A stretch of DNA of 6,949 bases from DATBFX01 sp034667245 (GTDB lineage Bacteria; Chloroflexota; Chloroflexia; Thermomicrobiales; UBA6265), in contig JAXDKI010000457.1 of NCBI GenBank assembly GCA_034667245.1, positions 1 to 6,949 on the forward strand, written 5' to 3'. Shown here piece by piece: positions 1 to 5,298 of this stretch; position 1 is the first letter of the stretch; each line of letters begins with the position of its first letter. A model generated the notes under the pieces. That model ran no database searches, had not been told where the DNA came from, and worked only from the letters and a program-made list of their open reading frames with translations. The position numbers and the translations under genes are program-made.

Positions 1-762
1 AGCAACGCCGCCATTTTGGTCCATCCGGTACGTCGTCTCATCGTTCCTCCTCCATGCCACCAAAGCACCACGCCCCCGTTGGCGTGCGGGAGGATATGCA
101 ATATGCCGGCCCATATGTCAAGTAGGCGACATTCAAACCGGACAGGGTGGCGATGGCATGCCACTCCCAACTCCTGTGGAGCCACCTCGTTCTCTTACCC
201 GCCCAACTGAGGAATTGGCGAGTCTGGCGCCTCTAGATCAGTCGGCGTCAATACATGTTTTCTCGTGCCAACAAACCGCAAAAGGGAGCGTACGGATGGG
301 CAAGAGGCGTTATTGCCCCAGCATGAGGAGACAATCGTGTGCCACCGGTCGCGATGGAAACCAGATCAGGAGCACCTCTCACCGGGGACTGCGATGCTCG
401 GCCTCAGTGGGATCGCAGGGGAACAGCATGCCGTGCCCACCCCGGAAGCGGGCGATGACATTGCGGGCAGGCTGTACCGTGCTGCTTCGAAGGACCGCCG
501 CCACGCAACCAAACCACAAATCTGATTGCCCGGATCATTCACCTGCGCCGATCCACCCTCTACAATTGCCACATCAGGCGCCGGGCCAACAGAGACACAC
601 TGACGACCAACGGGCCATTCTCGGCAACTATCAAGGGCAAGTTGACGCACTGCTGGACGAGGTCGCGGAAGCATACGAAAGGGACCGGGGACAAGGAATG
701 ACGAAGGCAACGTTCGGAAAGGAATGAGAGCTGGCGGTTGTTGCTGAGACGAGGAAACGACA
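1..762. other. Gene-poor leading region, no defensible gene
   Basis: I find no recognisable gene in this stretch. Open frames exist on both strands, but their translations are rich in Cys, Arg, Ser and Pro, lack known motifs and lack the GC-rich third positions seen in the genes downstream. Base composition is visibly less GC-rich than the rest of the window. Two points stop me calling it simply empty. A GTG at 337 has GAGGAG six bases upstream and opens a 62-codon frame ending at 525. The frame ending at 727 finishes in a helix-like stretch (VDALLDEVAEAYERD). Either could be a relic of a decayed gene or a small real one. No transposase motif, tRNA or terminator was seen. Confidence 0.5.
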
Positions 763-1386
763 ATGCCGGACACGTTCGAAGCCCTGCTGATCGTCATCCT
801 CTTCATTGTGCCGGGTTTCATCAGCCAGAGCATCTTCGGCGCGCTCGTGACGCGGCGGGAAGCGGCGGAACAGAGCGCACTCCTGGAGGCGATCGCCTTC
901 AGTTGCCTCAACTTCGCGCTTTGGGGTTGGCTCCTCCTCGTCGTCCCCGACCTCGACGACTGGAAAGGCTACGTAGAGGAGCACCGCGGACTCGTCATCG
1001 CCGCCTGGATCGGCTTCCTCCTCGTGGCCCCAGTCCTTTGGGGCATCGTCGCCGCGTTCCTCGTCAAGAAGGGCGGGCTGAAATGGCTCTTCAAACGCTT
1101 CGCCCTCGATTACCGCGACCCGACACCTCGCGCCTGGGACTACTACTTCGGCCGCCAGCAACCGGCCTGGGTCCGCGTTACCCTGACCAATGGCACCATG
1201 CTCGGCGGCCTCCTCGGCCCCCACTCCTATGCCTCATCCTTCCCCTCGCCGGAGGACCTCTACCTGGAGGTCGTCTATCCTATCGATCAGCATGGAGTCT
1301 TCGCCCCGAACTCCACCCCGAAGTCGGACGGCGTCTGGATCCAGGGCAGCCAGATCAGCTATCTCGAATTCATCAAACCCTTATGA
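763..1386 (+). CDS. DUF6338 family membrane protein
   Basis: A 207-residue protein of unknown function. Three hydrophobic segments fill the N-terminal half (about residues 5-25, 44-62 and 77-100), followed by a soluble C-terminal domain. That domain carries features I associate with DUF6338: a PRAWDYYF segment (122-129), WVRVTLTNGTMLGGLLG (136-152), a Ser-rich SYASSFPSPEDLYLE stretch (155-169), and a closing VWIQGSQISYLEF (191-203). It looks like a membrane-anchored beta-rich domain; no catalytic motif is visible. The ATG at 763 has GAGG at 751-754, eight bases upstream. The next gene starts 25 bases after the stop on the same strand, so the two are probably co-transcribed. The family assignment is from memory of its conserved pattern and the cellular role is unknown. 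Confidence 0.85.
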   Translation: MPDTFEALLIVILFIVPGFISQSIFGALVTRREAAEQSALLEAIAFSCLNFALWGWLLLVVPDLDDWKGYVEEHRGLVIAAWIGFLLVAPVLWGIVAAFLVKKGGLKWLFKRFALDYRDPTPRAWDYYFGRQQPAWVRVTLTNGTMLGGLLGPHSYASSFPSPEDLYLEVVYPIDQHGVFAPNSTPKSDGVWIQGSQISYLEFIKPL

Positions 1387-1411
1387 GCGCATCCACACCC
1401 GGAGGTACACC

Positions 1412-1612
1412 ATGTCCGACTCGCTGAAGGACCTCGCCCGCGCCATCACCCTCCCCGGCACGATCAAGAAAGGCTACCAACCCGACGCCAAGGACTTCGA
1501 CATCTCAAAAATCAGCCCACCCGAAGCCCCAACCGCCGCCTTCAAACCCGAACCCGCCGACAAGAGCCACCCCAACGGAACCGACGAAACCGGCAACGTC
1601 GTCGATCAGTAG
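1412..1612 (+). CDS. Small Pro/Lys/Asp-rich protein, companion of the DUF6338 protein
   Basis: A 66-residue hydrophilic protein that I do not recognise as a named family. GGAGG at 1401-1405 lies six bases before the ATG, an excellent ribosome binding site that decides the start; a longer open frame upstream is a shadow of the preceding gene. The N-terminal part (MSDSLKDLARAITLPGTIKK) may form a short helix. It is followed by a KKGYQPDAKDFD segment and a disordered-looking Pro/Lys/Glu/Asp tail (SPPEAPTAAFKPEPADK). There is no signal peptide or membrane segment, so it should be cytoplasmic. Its tight position behind the DUF6338 gene suggests a partner or accessory, perhaps binding the membrane protein. 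That is inference only. Confidence 0.75.
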   Translation: MSDSLKDLARAITLPGTIKKGYQPDAKDFDISKISPPEAPTAAFKPEPADKSHPNGTDETGNVVDQ

Positions 1613-1659
1613 CACTCAATCGTCCGGAAGTTCCAGCGCGAAGCACCCCGCCTACCGCC

Positions 1660-2493
1660 TCACGCCGTCCGCCCATACGTATCGCTCCACCGCAACAACC
1701 GCCGCTCCAACACCTGCAAGACCCAGTCCGATGCCTTCCCGAGCACCGCGAGGAAGAGGATGCTCATCACGATGATGTCCGACCGCCCGGTGTTTTGAGA
1801 GTCGATCAGGAGGAATCCGAGCCCGCGCGAGGCGGCGATCAACTCGGCGGCGACCAGGAAGAGCCAGCCCTGCGCCAGGCCCAGTCGCAGTCCCGTGAAG
1901 AGCGACGGCAGCGCCGCGGGCAGCATCACTTCCCAGGCCAAGGAGAGACGACGATAGCCGTAGGCCGAGGCCGCCTCGATCAGCTTGCGATCGATCTGCC
2001 GGATCCCCGAGACGAGATTCGTGTAGACCGGGAAGAAGACCCCAATCGCCACGAGCGTGATCTTCGGCCGCTCGTCGATCCCCATCCAGAGAATCAGCAG
2101 CGGCACCCAAGCCAGCGACGGGATCGCCCGGACCGCCTGGATCGTCGGCGAGAGCAGCTCGTCCACCCACCGGAACAGCCCGACGGCCAACCCGATCCCG
2201 ACCGCGATCAGGCTGCCGAGGACGAAGCCCTGACCGACGCGGGTCAGACTCGCCTGGAAATGGATCGTCAGCTCGTCCGCCTGCCAGAGCTGCTGGGCTG
2301 CCTTGAGCACGCTGACCGGTGGCGGCAGCTGACTCTTGCTGTAGACCCCCTGCCAGGCCAGCACCTGCCAGAGCAACAGCAAGGCCGCCGGCACGATCAA
2401 CTTCCGCAGCGACCGCAGCGACGGCACCGACAGACGCACCGAGACCGGCGACGCCAAACGCCCCACCGGCCGGATCACAAGTTTCTGGTTCAT
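1660..2493 (-). CDS. ssuC: ABC transporter permease, SsuC/TauC type
   Basis: A 277-residue inner-membrane permease of the sulfonate/taurine/nitrate group. Hydrophobic segments lie at about residues 31-50, 88-108, 126-138, 144-164, 208-222 and 237-254, the expected BPD_transp_1 layout. The cytoplasmic EAA loop that docks on the ATPase is clear: EAASAYGY at 173-180, closing with MLPAALPSLFTGLRLG at 190-205. Length is normal for SsuC. The ATG at 2493 has AGAGG six bases upstream. It is the last gene of the minus-strand operon, 96 bases after ssuA, and ends 47 bases from the convergent small gene at 1612. Homodimerisation with two SsuB subunits is expected from the family. The symbol reflects family similarity; the real substrate could be another organosulfur compound. 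Confidence 0.92.
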   Translation of the reverse strand: MNQKLVIRPVGRLASPVSVRLSVPSLRSLRKLIVPAALLLLWQVLAWQGVYSKSQLPPPVSVLKAAQQLWQADELTIHFQASLTRVGQGFVLGSLIAVGIGLAVGLFRWVDELLSPTIQAVRAIPSLAWVPLLILWMGIDERPKITLVAIGVFFPVYTNLVSGIRQIDRKLIEAASAYGYRRLSLAWEVMLPAALPSLFTGLRLGLAQGWLFLVAAELIAASRGLGFLLIDSQNTGRSDIIVMSILFLAVLGKASDWVLQVLERRLLRWSDTYGRTA

Positions 2494-2524
2494 CTCACGC
2501 CTCTCATCGGCCCCGCCCTCTACC

Positions 2525-2546
2525 CCTCCCCCGAGTCCGGGGGAGG
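2525..2546. repeat. Perfect 9-bp hairpin (REP-like palindrome) between ssuA and ssuC
   Basis: Positions 2525-2533 pair perfectly with 2538-2546 (CCTCCCCCG against CGGGGGAGG), leaving a four-base loop. On the plus strand the hairpin is followed by TTTT (2547-2550), so formally it resembles an intrinsic terminator for plus-strand transcription, yet no plus-strand gene ends nearby. On the operon mRNA (minus strand) no U-run follows, so it should not terminate ssuABC transcription. It is better read as an extragenic palindrome that could protect the 3' end of the ssuA message. Confidence 0.7.
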
Positions 2547-2589
2547 TTTTATGTGCGCGCTCCCTGTTGCCGCCTATCAGGCGAGGAGA

Positions 2590-3609
2590 TCAGGCGGCCG
2601 GGGTCGCCGCCGATTCCGTCGCCACGATCTCCTGGATGAACTGCGGCGCGAAGAGCTCGGCGAGCGCCTTTTCCGGATCGGCGTCCGGCGTCAGCTGATT
2701 CTCCGCCTGGAAGATCGGGATGATCTCGCGCAGCACTTTCGCCTGGTTCTCGCCGGGGACCGGGTCGATGTCGAGCACCGTCCGCTCCACCAGCTCCTTC
2801 TTCGCCACATCGAGCGAGAGCTTGGCGTCGTCAGCCAGGATCTGCGCCGCCTCGTCCGGGTTCTCCAGGATCCACTTCCGGGCGCGCTCGTACTGCGCCA
2901 GCACCCGCGTCACGTACGCGGGGTACTCCTCGATGAACTTCGTCCGGGCGTTGAGCGTTCCCCAGCTGTTGAACTCGATGTTGCGGAAGAGCAGCGTCGA
3001 GCCGGCCTCCAACTCGGTCTGGGCCATGAACGGATCGAGTCCGGCCCAGGCATCGACGTCGCCGCGCTCGAGGGCGGCCTTCCCGTCGGCGTGCTGCAGG
3101 TTGATGATCTCGACATCCTTCTGGGACAACCCGGCCGTGCCGAGCGAGCGGAGGAGGAAGAAGTAGGGATCGGTCCCCTTCGTCGCCGCGATCTTCTTGC
3201 CCTTGAGCTGGTCGAGCGACGTGATCTCCGAGTCCTTGGGCACGACGATCGCGGTCCACTCCGGCTTCGAGTAGATATACACCGTCTGGATCGCCGAGCC
3301 GTTCGTCTTCGCCAGCAGCGCCGCGGCACCGGCCGTCGACCCGAAGTCGATCGCGTCGGAGCGGAGGTACTCGTTCGCCTTATTGCTGCCGGCGCTCAGA
3401 GTCCACTCAATCTTGACCCCGTCCGCCGCCAGATCCTCCTCCAACCAACCGAACTTCCGGAGAACCAGACTGCTCGGGTTGTAGTACGCGTAGTCGAGCT
3501 TGATCGTGCCCGGTTTCGCATCCTGCGCAACAGCCGAACGCGACCCGGCCGTCAAAGCCGGAATCAGCAGCAACCCAAGTGCGACCAACGAAAGCCAACG
3601 TTTCTTCAC
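2590..3609 (-). CDS. ssuA: ABC transporter substrate-binding protein, SsuA-like (NMT1/aliphatic sulfonate family)
   Basis: A 339-residue exported binding protein. The signal peptide is classical: KKR at residues 2-4, a hydrophobic core of about 5-22, and an AVA|Q cleavage site after residue 28. No lipobox Cys is present, so anchoring is not obvious from the sequence. The mature part follows the SsuA/NMT1 fold: VLRKFGWLEEDL (49-60), SAGSNKANEYLRSDAIDFG (72-90), a ligand-pocket region SKPEWTAIVVP (114-124), DQLKGKKIAATKGTDPYFFL (133-152), and the domain-crossover DVDAWAGLDPFMAQTE (184-199). It starts at GTG (3609) with AGGAAGGG about six bases upstream. It is the middle gene of the operon, flanked by an inverted repeat upstream and a hairpin downstream. 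SAM-riboswitch control supports a sulfur-containing ligand; taurine, another sulfonate or a methionine precursor are all possible. Confidence 0.92.
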   Translation of the reverse strand: MKKRWLSLVALGLLLIPALTAGSRSAVAQDAKPGTIKLDYAYYNPSSLVLRKFGWLEEDLAADGVKIEWTLSAGSNKANEYLRSDAIDFGSTAGAAALLAKTNGSAIQTVYIYSKPEWTAIVVPKDSEITSLDQLKGKKIAATKGTDPYFFLLRSLGTAGLSQKDVEIINLQHADGKAALERGDVDAWAGLDPFMAQTELEAGSTLLFRNIEFNSWGTLNARTKFIEEYPAYVTRVLAQYERARKWILENPDEAAQILADDAKLSLDVAKKELVERTVLDIDPVPGENQAKVLREIIPIFQAENQLTPDADPEKALAELFAPQFIQEIVATESAATPAA

Positions 3610-3634
3610 GACCTTCCCTTCCTTCTGAGAGCCC

Positions 3635-3748
3635 CTAGCCGCTAGCCCCTAGCCGCTAGCCACCATGACTAATCTCCGTCTTTCCGTCTTCCCGTCTCCC
3701 CGTCTCCCCGTCTCTCCGTCTCGCTAGCGGCTAGCGGCTAGCGGCTGG
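3635..3748. repeat. Long inverted repeat built from GCTAGCG heptamers, with an octamer array in its loop
   Basis: The left arm 3635-3660 and right arm 3723-3748 are reverse complements at 24 of 26 positions; one of the two mismatches would be a G-U wobble in RNA. Each arm is itself repetitive: the right arm has a seven-base period of GCTAGCG, and the left arm alternates CTAGCCG and CTAGCCC. The 62-base loop holds the octamer array described separately. The element fills the ssuB-ssuA gap and intrudes into the coding end of ssuB. In the operon mRNA it could fold into a long stem-loop, which might affect message processing or ssuA translation (inference). Confidence 0.85.
3674..3721. repeat. 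Six tandem copies of the octamer YYCCGTCT
   Basis: Six consecutive, perfectly registered eight-base units run from 3674 to 3721: CTCCGTCT, TTCCGTCT, TCCCGTCT, CCCCGTCT, CCCCGTCT and CTCCGTCT. Only the first two pyrimidines vary. On the mRNA strand this reads AGACGGRR, a purine-rich run that contains GGAG/GGGG elements resembling ribosome binding sites, although the real SD of ssuA lies closer to its GTG. The array is too short and lacks spacers, so it is not a CRISPR. It looks like a slippage-prone simple repeat. Confidence 0.9.
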
Positions 3749-4524
3749 TTCAGCCCCGCCTGCGCGCCAGCGTGCGTCGGCACGTGCGGAGTACCAAAGC
3801 CGAAGTGAGTCAGAATCTGCGCCCGCAACGGCGCCAGGGACGCGTCGCCCCGCTGCCGCGGTCGCGGTTGGTCGAGCGTGATCGTCGAGACGATCGTCGA
3901 GGGACGGTGGCTCATCAGGACGATCCGATCGGCGAGGTGCAGCGCCTCGTCCACGTCGTGCGTCACCATGACGACGGTCGGGCGAACGTGTGCGCAAACG
4001 TCGGCCAGCAAGTCTTGCATCTGCATCCGGGTCAGCGCGTCGAGCGAGGCGAATGGCTCGTCGAGGAGCAGCACACCGGGATGCCCGATCAGCGCCCGCG
4101 CCAGCGCCGCCCGTTGCGCCATCCCGCCGGAGAGCTGGTGCGGGAAGCTGCCGCCAAACCCGCTCAGCCCCACGCGCCCTAACCACGTCTCGGTCGAAGG
4201 CTTCTCTTTGACCCGGCGGGCACCGACGGCGACATTCGCGGCAATCGTCTTCCAGGGGAAGAGGCGCGGTTCCTGGAAGACGACCGCGCACCGCGGGTCT
4301 GCCTCCGTCACCACCCGGTCGGCAAGCGTGACCGCACCGGACGTGGGTCGGTCGAGCCCCGCGATCAAGCGGAGGAGCGTCGATTTTCCGCAGCCGCTCG
4401 GACCGAGCACGGCGACGAACTCGCCGGCCCTGACCTGGAGATCGACGTGGTTGAGGACGGGGAGCGATTCCTGCCCCCGCCGGAACTGCTTGCCGACCCG
4501 CGCCAGCGCCACCGGCTCCGCCAT
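3724..4524 (-). CDS. ssuB: ABC transporter ATP-binding protein, SsuB type
   Basis: A 266-residue cytoplasmic ATPase that powers the transporter. All motifs are intact and in order: Walker A GPSGCGKST (41-49), Q-loop VVFQEPRLFPW (81-91, Q84), signature LSGGM (131-135), Walker B VLLLDEP (151-157) with catalytic E156, D-loop SLD (160-162) and H-loop H189 in VMVTHD. The QEPRL..PW pattern and overall length fit the SsuB/TauB/NrtD group. The start at 4524 has AAGGG ten bases upstream, a somewhat long spacing. It is the first gene of the operon, about 235 bases downstream of the predicted transcription start and behind the riboswitch. Oddity: the last residues (PLAASR) and the TAG stop are encoded by the heptamer inverted repeat, so the native C-terminus has probably been replaced or extended by repeat sequence. 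Confidence 0.95.
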   Translation of the reverse strand: MAEPVALARVGKQFRRGQESLPVLNHVDLQVRAGEFVAVLGPSGCGKSTLLRLIAGLDRPTSGAVTLADRVVTEADPRCAVVFQEPRLFPWKTIAANVAVGARRVKEKPSTETWLGRVGLSGFGGSFPHQLSGGMAQRAALARALIGHPGVLLLDEPFASLDALTRMQMQDLLADVCAHVRPTVVMVTHDVDEALHLADRIVLMSHRPSTIVSTITLDQPRPRQRGDASLAPLRAQILTHFGFGTPHVPTHAGAQAGLNQPLAASR

Positions 4525-4560
4525 CGCTGTGACTACCCTTCCGCGCCGCTTCGAACCAAC

Positions 4561-4590
4561 AAAATCACCCCCGTCCGGAGCGGACGAGGG
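4561..4590 (-). terminator. Intrinsic terminator, expression platform of the SAM riboswitch
   Basis: On the minus strand, 4590-4581 (CCCTCGTCCG) pairs with 4577-4568 (CGGACGGGGG). This gives a ten-base-pair stem with one T-G pair and a three-base loop. It is followed by a T-rich tail, TGATTTTGTT. It sits between the aptamer and the ssuB start codon, 37 bases before the ATG, so it ends transcription in the leader when SAM is bound. Its 5' strand is complementary to the 3' strand of aptamer helix P1, which provides the alternative antiterminator. Confidence 0.85.
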
Positions 4591-4632
4591 CGACAGGCGA
4601 CGCCGGCTGATCGGAGACCGGCGACACTCGCG

Positions 4633-4744
4633 ACCCTCATCTTCCAGATCGATCTGTCGGAGTTAGCACCTTCCCGACGGCTGAGTCGTCGGGGGGTTGC
4701 TGGGGCTTCATCGGGCCGTTCCCTCTGCCCCTCTGGATGAGAGT
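4633..4744 (-). promoter_or_regulatory. SAM-I riboswitch (S-box aptamer)
   Basis: Read on the minus strand, the leader carries the S-box core in the right order. The P1 5' strand ACTCTCATC (4744-4736) is followed by CAGAGGGGC, then GAGGGAACGGCCCGATGAAG, then CCCCAGCAACC. A P3 hairpin (CCCGACG/CGTCGGG) comes next, then AAGGTGCTAACTCC, a P4 hairpin around CAGATCGATCTG, and finally AAGATGAGGGT, whose GATGAGGGT (4641-4633) closes P1 with nine pairs, one of them U-G. The invariant GATGAAG, GCAACC and GGTGCTAA blocks are the family hallmark. The CCAGCAACC segment differs slightly from the usual CCGGCAACC. High SAM stabilises P1 and allows the downstream terminator; low SAM frees the P1 3' strand for antitermination and switches on ssuBAC. 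Confidence 0.95.
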
Positions 4745-4766
4745 GGTGCTCTTCGATTGTCGCCGC

Positions 4767-4795
4767 AATCTACAGTAGTAGATCAACAATGTCAA
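4767..4795 (-). promoter_or_regulatory. Sigma70-type promoter of the ssuBAC operon
   Basis: On the minus strand a perfect -35 box TTGACA (4795-4790) is followed by exactly 17 bases and a -10 box TAGATT (4772-4767, four of six consensus bases). Transcription should start near 4760, some 16 bases before the aptamer P1 helix and about 236 bases before the ssuB ATG. The surrounding bases are locally AT-rich in an otherwise GC-rich window. Position and spacing fit the riboswitch leader well. Confidence 0.85.
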
Positions 4796-4983
4796 TACTA
4801 TCGGGCGGAGACCGATTGGTTTCCGTCGCCCGTAATACCTGCTCAGTTCCGGTGACCTGTGTCGCAGCACACAACTCCACCGTGTCGCTCGCGGCTGCCC
4901 TCGTGGGTCGTCAGCGCCAAGATGGCACCGTCCTCAAAAACGACGAACGCTCCGGTCGACCGGGGCACCCGAAGGAGCGACGC

Positions 4984-5283
4984 ATGTTGGCGCAATCGAC
5001 CCCTACCGCGACGCGGTCCAATCCTTTTCCCCGACCGGCGCAACCGGTCCCATCGCCGGTCCTGCCACCCAAGCGCGGCCGTCACCTCGGCCCCTCGCTC
5101 AGCCCCCGCGAGAACGAGATCCTGCTGCTGCTGATCGAAGGGTCGACCGACAAGGAGATCGGCGCCGCGCTCGGCATCTCGCCAAGAACCGTGACAACCC
5201 ACGTAATGAGTATCTACAACAAGCTCGGCGTCTTCTCCCGGGTCGCCGCGACCACCTACGCCTTCCGTCACGGACTCGTCTGA
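4984..5283 (+). CDS. Small stand-alone LuxR-type helix-turn-helix protein
   Basis: A 99-residue protein made of a Pro/Arg-rich, disordered N-terminus (about 1-36) and a GerE/LuxR DNA-binding domain (about 37-97). Domain hallmarks are LSPRENEILLLL (39-50), STDKEIGAALGIS (54-66), recognition helix SPRTVTTHVMSIYNKLGV (66-83) and a SRVAATTYAFRHGLV tail (85-99). No receiver, ATPase or ligand-binding domain is attached. The ATG at 4984 is chosen because AAGGAG (4972-4977) lies six bases upstream. A longer in-frame start at 4789 lacks a comparable site and overlaps the ssu promoter. The tail matches the C-terminal module of large LuxR-type ATPase regulators, so it may be a detached domain or a genuine small regulator. 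The target is unknown; the divergent ssu operon is only a positional candidate. Confidence 0.88.
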   Translation: MLAQSTPTATRSNPFPRPAQPVPSPVLPPKRGRHLGPSLSPRENEILLLLIEGSTDKEIGAALGISPRTVTTHVMSIYNKLGVFSRVAATTYAFRHGLV

Positions 5284-5298
5284 ACCAAGGGGCGTCGA

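Noticed and set aside
296..727. 143-codon plus-strand frame from an ATG at 296 with GGGAG upstream
   Set aside because: The middle is rich in Cys, Arg and Ser without pattern and third positions are not GC-biased; only the last 35 residues look protein-like, so I do not call it a gene.
366..911. 181-codon minus-strand open frame
   Set aside because: It overlaps the start of the DUF6338 gene antisense and has no motif or ribosome binding site.
1795..3645. Very long plus-strand open frame (616 codons)
   Set aside because: It lies antisense to ssuC and ssuA, which have clear motifs and start sites; its translation is a run of Arg, Asp, Leu and Gln typical of a GC-rich shadow frame.
3674..3721. 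CRISPR array
   Set aside because: The eight-base units are contiguous, with no spacers and no room for repeat-spacer structure; this is a simple tandem repeat.
4637..4870. 77-codon minus-strand open frame upstream of ssuB
   Set aside because: It covers the promoter and the riboswitch aptamer; structured RNA explains the sequence and no ribosome binding site supports translation.
4789..4983. N-terminal extension of the LuxR-type protein to an ATG at 4789
   Set aside because: It has no good ribosome binding site, overlaps the -35 box of the divergent ssu promoter, and the extension has no recognisable domain; the ATG at 4984 has AAGGAG at ideal spacing.
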